From positions 1-11,358 of the forward strand of contig JAJYSL010000128.1 of NCBI GenBank assembly GCA_021793595.1: DNA of 11,358 nt, read 5' to 3'. The notes beneath the pieces were generated by a model. It was given only the letters and a program-made list of their open reading frames with translations. It was not told where the DNA came from and did no database searches. This document shows, one piece after another, positions 5,118 through 11,358 of the stretch (positions are counted from its first letter, which is position 1; every line of letters starts with the position of its first letter). The position numbers were made by a program, and so were the translations under genes. The DNA comes from Acidobacteriota bacterium. Its GTDB lineage: Bacteria > Acidobacteriota > Terriglobia > Terriglobales > Acidobacteriaceae.

Positions 5118-7375
5118 CATGAACGGATAGCGAACTCAGGCGACCAGGAGAGATGGAGGACGCCGTAGAGGTCGAAGTTCGCCAGGAGCCGGTTGCCGCT
5201 GATCGGTCCAGATATAATCCACGGTCAGGCTGATATGCTCCCATCCGAGCGGTGCGGTGTGTTTTTTGATTTCAGGTGTCAAAGGTTCCCCATGCTGATC
5301 GAGGCTGTCAAACGCCGCGGCGAGGTAGCGCGAATTCCATAGGATGATAGCCGCGACCAGCAGGTTGAGTCCCGAAGCACGGAAGACCTGGTTCTCGAAT
5401 TGCCGGTCACGCAGCTCGCCGAGGCGGTTGAAGAATATTGCACGGGCCAGCGCGTTGCGGGCCTCACCCTTGTTCATCCCTGCATGAGTACGCCGGCGAA
5501 GATCGAGATTTCGTATCCAGTCCAAGGTGAACAGGGTTCGTTCCAACCGACCGACCTCGCGGAGGGCGATGGCAAGACCGTTCTGGCGTGGGAAGGCGGC
5601 CATGCGGCGCAGCATTGCCGAAGCGGTTGTGGTGCCGGCATGGATGGAGGTACCGAGCCGGAGCAGATCGTTCCAGTTGGCTTCGACATGGGCGATATCG
5701 AACGTGCCGCCGACCAGTGGCTCAATCACCGGGTCCGCAGTCATCCCCGGCAGGAGGTAGAGGCGGCGATCCTTTATGTCGCGTAGTCGCGGTGCGAAGC
5801 GGAACCCAAAGAAGGGGCAGACGCCAAAGACGTGATCCGTTGCGCCACCGGTGTCGGTGAAGTGTTCGCTGATCTGCAAGCCGGTTTGGTGATATAGCAA
5901 TCCGTCGAGCGCGTGGGGTGCCTCGCTGGCGGTCGCTGCGATAACCTTGGTATGGAACGGGCCGAACTGGTCGGAGATGTGCGTATAGAATGCGACACCG
6001 GGTTCATTGCCGTGGCGAGCATTGATGTCACCGATTCCGGCGCCTTGGCTGCCTGCCTGGAAATACTGCCCATCGGATGAAGAAGTCGTACCATCGCCCC
6101 AAAGCCGGGCGATCGGCAAGGCGCGATGCGCCTCGATGAGAGTGATCAACGCCGCACTGTAGGTTTCTTCCCGGACGTGCCAATCATGGACCCAGGCGAG
6201 TTGGCGCAAGCTGATACCGCGACAGGTCTCGGCCATTCGTGTCAGCCCGAGGTTAATACCATCGGCGAGAACGGCAGCGAGAAGGATGTTGCGGTCATCG
6301 GCAGGTCGGCCATTCCGCTGATGGGTGAAGCAGGCCGAGAAGCCGGTCCAGGCATCGACTTCAAGCAGCAGGTCGGTGATTTTCACGCGTGGTACCAAGC
6401 TGTAGGCGGCGTCTCGCGCAGCTTCGGCTTTGTCCGGCATGTTGGCGCGCAGTGGGGAAATTTTCAGCTCGCCGTCCGTGATGGTGGCGTCTGGCAAAGT
6501 GCCAGCCTTCGCCAAGCTGGTCACAACATCGAGGATCTGTTTCAGGGCCTCTCGACGGCCGGCGATATACGACTTGAACACAGGATCGATGCTGAGCGGC
6601 AACGGGTCCGCCGCTTTCAGTGCTTCAAAGGTCGGCAGCGGAATCAGGGTTGCTTCAAGGGCCTGATACTGGCGGCTGCCCTCTACCCATACATCCCCAG
6701 CACGAAGTCGCTCCCGCAGCTCGCAGATTGCGCAGATTTCGTAGGCGCGGCGGTCGATCGCGCCCTGCCGGATGACAAAGGACCGCCAGGACCGACGGAT
6801 AAAACCGGTCGGCACCGTTGCTGGCAGAACCCGTTTACCCGTGTTCTACGCTTCGCGGATCAAGCCAATCGCCTTGAGCAGGCTGGCCGCGTTCTCTGCT
6901 CCCTGAAATGACACCGTCTCCAGCAGGACCGGGACAAATTTCCGGATCGTTGCGTATTTGCCGAGCAGTTCCGATCGGCTGTCGGCTGCATCCGGTGTGG
7001 TCAAAGCGCGGGCCTCGGTGACACAGTTGACGAACCGAGCCCAAGGGAGGTGCTGTTCGATCGCGGCGATCGGATCCTGCCCGCAGCCTCGTGCCGTGAT
7101 GACGGCATCGCAAGCTCCGGCCAGCGTCTTCAAGTGAGCACGTAGGTCGCCGGCGGATTGCAGAATCTTTTCCTCGGCGTTTCGTTCGGCCTTCCGGCCG
7201 AAACTGCCGATCAACTTCTCGAACATGAACAGCGCCGCGTCGATCAATCGCGATTCCAGCCGCGTGATCGTCGCGGCAAGCACGGCGTGGCGCCGCGCCG
7301 GGGCGAGTTCGGCCAGATGCTGGGTGGTCATGCGAAGCCCTTCATCGGCCATCCGCTCGAAGACGACCGCTCCAC
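5080..7375 (-). mobile_element. Tn3-family transposon remnant
   Basis: One terminal repeat and most of tnpA remain. The resolvase, res site, any cargo and the second terminal repeat are missing, and the 5' end of tnpA is lost at an ill-defined junction between about 7355 and 7430. It interrupts the IS110 element, so it arrived later; it was then itself truncated by an event on its other side. Confidence 0.8.
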
Positions 7376-7427
7376 CCCCCGCTCCGTAACCGACTGTCAA
7401 TAACAAAGCAAACAGGAGTTTCCCCAT
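5136..7427 (-). pseudogene. tnpA: Tn3-family transposase TnpA, N-terminally truncated with an amber codon
   Basis: The reading frame spans 764 codons including one internal stop, against about 950-1000 for a full TnpA, which is a DDE transposase for replicative transposition. Family similarity begins near RMADEGLRMTTQHL (about 7355) and runs to the natural end. A TAG at 6846-6848 splits it: 193 codons precede it, and the same frame continues NTGKRVLP then PTGFIRRSW without shift. Numbering from the GTG at 6815, the catalytic domain is intact, with Asp241 in WGDGTTSSSDGQ, Asp321 in HFTDTGGATDHVFG and Glu451 in NKGEARNALAR. The 5' end does not match: the first 20 or so codons are a hydrophobic stretch (GKLLFALLLTVGYG) foreign to the family. 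The missing N-terminal DNA-binding region and the amber codon make it inactive unless the amber is suppressed. Confidence 0.88.
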
Positions 7428-7766
7428 TTTTCCCGGCGATTCGGCATCCCAGCGTTGATTTGCGGCCGAATACGAGTGCAGCGCTCTATAAGACGAAGGT
7501 GTTCAAAGCGAAAAGTCCTTGAAAATCGCGAGATCGCGAAGAGCTTGCCGATTTCCAGCTGTGGGAAGAGGCCGCGTTTACAGCGCATTTCGGCTGTTTT
7601 CCAGGTGCGCACAGATCCCACTTGCTAAATTCTCTAAGTGCCTTGCTTGACGTGATTTAGCAGATCGCTAGCGAAAATTCTGGGGAAAGTCCTGCAAAGC
7701 AAAACCCGTCCACTGTTTCAGAGGAAAAGTCGGCCAGTGAAGACAACCGCGCAGTGTGGATATGCG
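7428..7766. other. Junction DNA between Tn3 and IS21 remnants
   Basis: No convincing gene is present. A minus-strand frame from a GTG at 7621 to 7397 gives 74 residues (starting GSVRTWKTAEMRCKRG) and overlaps the foreign 5' end of the tnpA frame; it resembles nothing I know. The part near 7680-7740 is the DNA beyond the istB stop and may contain the IS21 terminal repeat, but I cannot set its edge. Confidence 0.4.
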
Positions 7767-7809
7767 GGGAGGATGGCGTCCGGAGCGTAGCGGAAGACGC
7801 CATTCTCCC
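7767..7809. repeat. Long inverted repeat (14-bp stem) beyond istB
   Basis: GGGAGGATGGCGTC (7767-7780) pairs with GACGCCATTCTCCC (7796-7809) through 14 positions, one a G-T pair, around a 15-base loop. It lies 34 bases past the istB stop in the direction of istB transcription. No T-tract follows, so it is not a classic terminator. It may block transcription into the element from outside or be part of the IS21 end. Confidence 0.6.
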
Positions 7810-7842
7810 GGCGGCGTTTGGGCCATGGGCAGGGATTGTGAT

Positions 7843-7935
7843 TTACGTGGAGGCCGGTTGAGATTTCTGCTTGCGTTTGCTCTGCTTGAGCCGGTAACTG
7901 TCGCCGTTCATCTCCAGGATGTGGACGTGGTGGGT
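7843..7935 (-). pseudogene. istB: C-terminal stub of an IS21-type IstB ATPase
   Basis: The last 31 codons before a TAA read THHVHILEMNGDSYRLK, then QSKRKQKSQP and AST. This matches the conserved end of IstB, the AAA+ helper ATPase that activates the IS21 transposase IstA. The match stops at 7935, where the expected Leu before THH is replaced and similarity is lost, so the ATPase core and all of istA are missing. The 145 bases between this break and the HTH antitoxin gene hold nothing I recognise. Confidence 0.75.
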
Positions 7936-8080
7936 GCCCTTGGGCAGACTCCGAGGGTCGCGACAAAAACAGCCTGCAATTCATGTTTTTTAAGCCGCAA
8001 GATTTCTTCGTGTTCCGTCGTTTTCAGTCGGCACGCGGATCACTGGATTTCTTGAGAGCGTCCGTGGCTTTTCCGAGCGG

Positions 8081-8452
8081 TCAGGCGCGCCGTTTCTTTT
8101 TCGGTAAGACTGACGGCTTCTCCATACGTTGAGAAGTGACAAGGACAACCGGCTCCTGATCGGGAAATGTCGCAATCATCGTCAAGTGGCCTCCCATCGC
8201 AGCGACCGTGCGCTGCACGGTAGAGAGTCGCGGATCTTTCCGTTTCTCCAGGCGCGAGATTTGCATCTGGCCGATCCCGAGCGCCTCGGCCATCTTGGCC
8301 TGGCTGATCTTCCGCCCCTTCCGGATCTCACTGAGAGTCATACGCCGCTGGACCTTTGCCAGCAATTCGTTTCCCCGCGCCGCAATCTTCTTCTGCCGCT
8401 CCTTCGGCAAGGAGGCAATCACGTCGTCTACCGCAATCATTCCACGCATCAT
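8081..8452 (-). CDS. higA: HigA-like HTH antitoxin
   Basis: A 123-residue XRE-type antitoxin, second gene of a toxin-first module. Residues about 1-38 form a helical N-terminal part (MIAVDDVIASLPKERQKKI). Residues about 40-72 are the helix-turn-helix (LSEIRKGRKISQAKMAEALG, then IGQMQISRLEKR). The block VQRTVAAMGGHLTMIATFPD at 79-98 is typical of XRE antitoxins paired with HigB/Gp49-like toxins. The tail is basic (KKKRRA). The start is the first of two adjacent ATG codons at 8452, with GGAG upstream, 15 bases after the toxin stop. It should neutralise the toxin and, with it, repress the palindrome at 8822-8843. Confidence 0.85.
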   Translation of the reverse strand: MMRGMIAVDDVIASLPKERQKKIAARGNELLAKVQRRMTLSEIRKGRKISQAKMAEALGIGQMQISRLEKRKDPRLSTVQRTVAAMGGHLTMIATFPDQEPVVLVTSQRMEKPSVLPKKKRRA

Positions 8453-8467
8453 AAGTCACTCCATGAA

Positions 8468-8815
8468 CTAGAGATTGTCGAGGTGTTCCTTGTACCTCTT
8501 GTCGGCTTTTTCAATCAGCCGCTTGTAAAACTTCTTCTCGCTCACTCCCGATTTGTCTCCGGCGACCAACACAATCGCGTTCCTCTGCGGATCGAAAGCA
8601 AAGGCGATGCGCCATACGCCTCCGTCAGCCCTGAATCGAAGCTCCTTCATGTTCGCGTACTTCGAGTCATTGAGCGTGTCTACTTCGGGTCTTCCCAGAG
8701 ACGGCCCATATTCCCGCAAAGGAATGAGCGACGCGAGGAGTTCGTCCTGGACTGCCGCGGACAACTCATCGAACGAGGCCTTGAATTTGGGATGGAAATA
8801 CGCGGCCCAACTCAT
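8468..8815 (-). CDS. higB: HigB/Gp49-like toxin (RelE/ParE superfamily)
   Basis: A 115-residue toxin of the phage-derived Gp49-like (formerly DUF891) group within the RelE/ParE superfamily, whose members cut mRNA at the ribosome. The diagnostic blocks are in order: GRPEVDTLNDSKYANMKELR (41-60), GGVWRIAFAFDP (65-76), IVLVAGDKSG (81-90) and EKKFYKRLIEKAD (93-105). Conserved basic residues Arg42, Lys57, Arg60, Arg69 and Lys94/95 are candidates for RNA binding and cleavage. The ATG at 8815 is chosen because family similarity begins with MSWAAYFHP. The longer frame to 8857 would read through the upstream palindrome. No clear ribosome-binding site precedes it, so translation may be leaderless or weak. 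It is first in a two-gene operon with the HTH antitoxin. Confidence 0.85.
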   Translation of the reverse strand: MSWAAYFHPKFKASFDELSAAVQDELLASLIPLREYGPSLGRPEVDTLNDSKYANMKELRFRADGGVWRIAFAFDPQRNAIVLVAGDKSGVSEKKFYKRLIEKADKRYKEHLDNL

Positions 8816-8821
8816 GGAACT

Positions 8822-8843
8822 ATTATGCCATATAGAGCATAAT
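8822..8843. promoter_or_regulatory. Palindrome upstream of the HigBA-like pair, likely operator
   Basis: ATTATGC (8822-8828) and GCATAAT (8837-8843) are perfect 7-bp inverted arms with an 8-base spacer, so their centres are 15 bases apart. The site ends 7 bases from the toxin ATG and is AT-rich enough to include a -10 element. HTH antitoxins of this kind bind such sites as dimers. Operator use is inferred from position and symmetry. Confidence 0.55.
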
Positions 8844-9019
8844 GCCTGAAAACGCATAGAGGCTGTGTTGGGAGAGCCATTCTAATCTCAACGTGACACC
8901 TGGCTCCAAATCGAGGGAATAGATAAGCCCGATAAGTTTAACGAAATGCGGCTCGCACGAGCCACACCTCCGAGACGTCGATTTTGGAGGCCAGTCGCGC
9001 TGGCGCAATTTCTAGACTT

Positions 9020-9214
9020 TCAGAAAATCACAATGGCTGCGGCCCATTTTGGGAGGCCGGTGGAAATGCGCCCATACTCGGTAGCAATTGGGAACTGCTC
9101 CGCGTGTATGCATGTCCAGCAGAGGATTGTTCCTGAACACATGGCCATCTCAACGAACCGGCTACCGCAAGAAGAGCATTGCCGGGAGGGCTCAAGCAGT
9201 TCTTGCAGCTCCAT
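9020..9214 (-). CDS. Possible small zinc-ribbon protein
   Basis: From the ATG at 9214 this frame gives 64 residues. A pair of CxxC knuckles stands out: CSSCGSRF, then an isolated Cys in MCSG, then CWTCIHAEQ, in the spacing C-x2-C-x9-C-x5-C-x2-C. Such knuckles bind zinc in small regulatory or nucleic-acid-binding proteins. The C-terminal part (TEYGRISTGLPK) is polar and the end is hydrophobic. GGAG directly abuts the ATG, so the ribosome-binding site is poor; a GTG at 9277 in the same frame is the alternative start. I do not recognise the family, and chance clustering of cysteines is possible. Confidence 0.3.
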   Translation of the reverse strand: MELQELLEPSRQCSSCGSRFVEMAMCSGTILCWTCIHAEQFPIATEYGRISTGLPKWAAAIVIF

Positions 9215-9470
9215 CTCCGGCAGCTGCACGCACTTGCGGGGAGGGTAGACAGATTTCCAATATTCCACTACCCACACGAGAGGGACGATCTACCTGTTGC
9301 GCCGACGCAGAGCATGGAAACGGCGCGGAAGCTTGCACCCAAAACTGCGCATGGATGCGGTCCGGTAAAGCAAGCTCTGAGTCTGCCACCCTAACAGCAA
9401 CGTTATCGAGATGATCCTGCCGGATCCTGGCGTTCAACCGGACGCCAAGCCGGCGGTCGCGCATGCCGCG

Positions 9471-9737
9471 TCAACCTTTTACGTGCGAGAAGCGCGCCGC
9501 TCCAGCAAGGCCTTCCTCAATCACCAAACTCTGCCATTCAACTATACGGGCACTGATGTCTTGCCCGCACCGTTTCCACCATTCCCTCACAACCACATCA
9601 TCGATCTCCTGCTCGTCGCAGGATTCTCGGGAGAACCAGGAATGAAAATACATGCAACGCTCGGCAATCCATTTCTGATTTTTCTATCCAGCTTGGCGAT
9701 ACTGGTGCTCTGCTGATGGTGATTCACGACTGGCCAT
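9471..9737 (-). pseudogene. Possible decayed gene with an in-frame amber codon
   Basis: From an ATG at 9737 the frame reads 17 codons (MASRESPSAEHQYRQAG), meets TAG at 9684-9686, and continues in the same frame for 70 codons with a protein-like composition (KNQKWIAERCMYFHSW, EIDDVVVREWWKRCGQD, RIVEWQSLVIEEG). The sense of the second part suggests a helical soluble protein, but I know no family. Either the gene is nonsense-mutated or only the part from 9653 is translated. No good ribosome-binding site is seen for either start. Confidence 0.22.
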
Positions 9738-9830
9738 GGGTGTGCTGTGTTTTTGGGGTCGTCTCGCGCCGTCGATTCTGGTCATCCCCGGCGGCCAGTC
9801 CTTCTTCACGTGCGGAACGCAGATAGTTCC

Positions 9831-11267
9831 ATGCCCGCGTATTCAGTCCATCGGAACCCGCGGGGCGAATTGAAATTGAAATCTCTTTCAAAGATCGCTT
9901 TGCCCGACGCGCAGAAACTCGAACTGATGCAGCAGGTCGATCTGTTTCTCGATGGGAAAGTGACCTGCCCGCGGGCGGTCCTGCTGCAAGGTGCACCGGG
10001 CACGGGCAAGACCTTGTTGGCAACCACGCTGGCGGAGGTGCTCGGGAACCGCCGCTTCTTTCATCCCACCATCGCGGAACTCAAGCATCCGCACCTCGGC
10101 CAGAGCACGCAGCTGGTGGCGGAACTCTGGAAGCAGGTTCGCGCCAGCAAACCGGCGGTCTTGTTTCTTGACGAATGCGAAAGCATCTTCGGCAAGCGCG
10201 GCGCGGCGGAAACCGATGCGGTCGCTCTGGAACTGGTCCAGACATTTCTTTCGCAGTGGGACGGGAAGGAAGAAGGTGTTTGGTTGATTGCCGCCACCAA
10301 TCGCCGCGAGATGCTCGACGATGCCATTCTGTCTCGCTTCGGCAGCCAGATGGAACTCTGTTTACCGCAGGAGCAGGCGCGCATGGAGATTCTCGAGAAC
10401 GAGCTGGCGGCGCTCGATGTTCACGGCGAACTACCGGCAGACATTCAAGCGCGCACCATTGGCATGTCTGGCCGCGACTTGGCCATGCTGGCGGCGAAAG
10501 TTGTTTCTGTGGCCTATCCGGGCGCGATCGAAGCGCGCCACTTTGATGCTGCCATTCAGTCGATGCGCGTGGCCGGCAATACGCAGGTGGACAAGGAGGC
10601 CACCTGGCAAACCCTCGTTCTCGACCGGCAAACGGAAGAGAAACTCCAGACCCTCTGCTCATTGCTTCGCAACGTGGAGGCATGGAAGGCTCGCGGCGTT
10701 TCCATCCCTACAGGAATTCTTCTCAGCGGTCCGCCGGGAACAGGCAAAACACAAATCGCGCGGACGCTTGCAAACGAAAGCGGGCTGTCGTTTATCGCCG
10801 CCTCGACGGCCGATCTCAAAGCCAATTTCCTCGGACAAAGCGCCAACCGCGTCAAGAATCTCTTTGAACGCGTACGCGCCTCGGCCCCGGCGATTCTGTT
10901 TTTGGATGAGTTGGACATACTGACCCGAGACCGCTCCGTCAGCGGTAACGATGCCCTCCTGCAGGAAGTCATCGGGCAACTGCTCCAGGAGATCGACGGC
11001 ATTCGCAGATCCACATCGCATGTGTTTCTACTCGCCGCCACCAACCGCATCGAGCACATCGATGCCGGCATCCGCAGCCGCTTTCAGGAGCAGATCGAAA
11101 TTCCATTGCCGAACTCGGAAGCTCGCGTACGTCTACTGGAGATTTTCCTCCGCACCAAGCCGCTGAACTTTTCGCCCGCCGAAGTTTCCCGCGCGCTTGC
11201 GGAACAGTCTCATGGCATGTCCGGCAGAGATATCGTGTCCTTTCGGCAAGCCTGCGTGACGGCGTAG
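9831..11267 (+). CDS. Tandem AAA+ ATPase (two classical AAA domains, no N-domain)
   Basis: A 478-residue protein with two complete AAA modules of the Cdc48/FtsH type, which form rings and unfold or remodel proteins. Module 1: Walker A GAPGTGKT (54-61), Walker B LFLDE (111-115), sensor 1 AATN (154-157), Arg finger region SRF (168-170), GMSGRD (211-216). Module 2: GPPGTGKT (300-307), ILFLDE (355-360), AATN (402-405), SRF (416-418), GMSGRD (462-467). Both look able to bind and split ATP. Only about 45 residues precede the first Walker A, so the N-domain of Cdc48/p97 is absent, and the protein ends 11 residues after the second GMSGRD, cutting the last lid short. There is no membrane segment or protease motif. 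The ATG at 9831 is preferred; GTG at 9747 or 9810 is possible, and no strong ribosome-binding site helps. The next gene starts 52 bases on and may supply the substrate or effector. Confidence 0.85.
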   Translation: MPAYSVHRNPRGELKLKSLSKIALPDAQKLELMQQVDLFLDGKVTCPRAVLLQGAPGTGKTLLATTLAEVLGNRRFFHPTIAELKHPHLGQSTQLVAELWKQVRASKPAVLFLDECESIFGKRGAAETDAVALELVQTFLSQWDGKEEGVWLIAATNRREMLDDAILSRFGSQMELCLPQEQARMEILENELAALDVHGELPADIQARTIGMSGRDLAMLAAKVVSVAYPGAIEARHFDAAIQSMRVAGNTQVDKEATWQTLVLDRQTEEKLQTLCSLLRNVEAWKARGVSIPTGILLSGPPGTGKTQIARTLANESGLSFIAASTADLKANFLGQSANRVKNLFERVRASAPAILFLDELDILTRDRSVSGNDALLQEVIGQLLQEIDGIRRSTSHVFLLAATNRIEHIDAGIRSRFQEQIEIPLPNSEARVRLLEIFLRTKPLNFSPAEVSRALAEQSHGMSGRDIVSFRQACVTA

Positions 11268-11319
11268 AGCGCGGTTGGTAGTGTCGGAGGAGAAGCCCGA
11301 CAAGGGCGAGGAGAGCGAC

Positions 11320-11358
11320 ATGGCCAAGGGTGCGGAGGCAGAGGTTCCTGCCGGATTG
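11320..11358 (+). CDS. Start of a further gene downstream of the AAA+ gene (partial)
   Basis: Thirteen codons (MAKGAEAEVPAGL) are visible before the window ends. AGGAGAG a few bases before the ATG is a good ribosome-binding site. The same frame is open back to a TGA at 11257, with GTG at 11281 as an alternative start that would add an acidic, charged segment (SEEKPDKGEESD). The short gap suggests an operon with the AAA+ gene. Nothing can be said about its function. Confidence 0.5.
   Translation, partial: MAKGAEAEVPAGL

Larger units (their letters stand above)
8858..9830. other. Gene-poor stretch between the HigBA-like pair and the AAA+ gene
   Basis: This stretch of nearly 1 kb has only short frames. 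The most protein-like are on the minus strand: a Cys-rich 64-residue frame (9020-9214), a 90-codon frame (9192-9464) starting six bases past the next one, and a frame at 9471-9737 with an internal amber. Their order and short overlaps resemble a small decayed operon reading away from the AAA+ gene. The plus-strand frame at 9411-9716 looks random. No repeat array, tRNA or transposon end was found. Confidence 0.45.

Noticed and set aside
6126..6911. 261-codon plus-strand open frame opposite tnpA
   Set aside because: It is a high-GC mirror of the transposase gene, with no family features, while the minus strand has clear Tn3 catalytic motifs.
8915..8940. Tandem GATAAG motifs as possible iterons
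   Set aside because: Only two copies nine bases apart, no further copies and no replication gene nearby.
9411..9716. 101-codon plus-strand frame ending in a hydrophobic segment
   Set aside because: Composition is irregular and Pro/His-rich with no ribosome-binding site; the opposite strand is more protein-like.
9755..9765. GGGGTCGTCTC resembles the start of a Tn21-type terminal repeat
   Set aside because: Only the first eleven bases agree; the next 27 do not resemble a Tn3-family repeat, and it does not pair with the repeat at 5080.
1..11358. CRISPR array, tRNA or rRNA
   Set aside because: No regularly spaced repeats, cloverleaf pattern or rRNA signature was seen on either strand.

Overview
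This 11.4 kb window is an accessory, mobile-element-rich stretch of bacterial DNA. It has no tRNA, rRNA or CRISPR array and no recognisable housekeeping gene. The moderately high GC content and the protein types (RES/Xre, CopG/PIN and HigBA pairs, an IS110 transposase, an ArdC protein, a tandem AAA+ ATPase) would suit a soil Acidobacteriota chromosome or plasmid. That is an impression from protein style, not a proven assignment. The Tn3-type transposase fragment looks like types common in Proteobacteria.

Layout. 1-344: mostly non-coding, with one possible 33-residue membrane micro-ORF and a good sigma70 promoter whose -10 box lies inside an interrupted palindrome. 345-1547: an Xre/MbcA/ParS-type antitoxin followed after 3 nt by a RES-domain toxin. 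1576-1761: a small conserved-looking protein of unknown function. 1762-2346: no convincing gene. 2347-3066: a perfect 8-bp-arm palindrome, then a CopG-type antitoxin overlapping a PIN-domain toxin by 4 nt. 3082-4098 (minus): an ArdC-type anti-restriction protein (ssDNA-binding domain plus zincin metallopeptidase) convergent with the PIN gene. 4190-5079: the left part of an IS110-family element with a structured, gene-free leader (candidate bridge RNA) and the DEDD half of its transposase, cut at 5079/5080 by the terminal inverted repeat of a Tn3-family transposon. 5080 to about 7370: the Tn3 end and its tnpA (minus), which lacks its N-terminus and has an in-frame amber codon. 7428-7935: debris, including the last 31 codons of an IS21-type istB and a 14-bp hairpin beyond it. 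8081-8843 (minus): a HigB-type toxin and its HTH antitoxin with a palindrome just upstream. 8858-9830: gene-poor, with weak minus-strand small ORFs, one a possible zinc ribbon. 9831-11267: a protein with two complete AAA+ ATPase domains. From 11320: the start of a further gene that leaves the window.

How it works together. Three unrelated type II toxin-antitoxin modules, each with a palindrome at its likely promoter, plus an anti-restriction protein and three generations of transposon remnants, indicate a mobile or plasmid-derived island. The mobile elements appear dead: IS110 is split, Tn3 tnpA is truncated and nonsense-mutated, and istB is a stub. The toxin-antitoxin genes, ardC and the AAA+ gene look intact. 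The least explained items are the tandem AAA+ protein with its downstream partner, and the structured IS110 leader.
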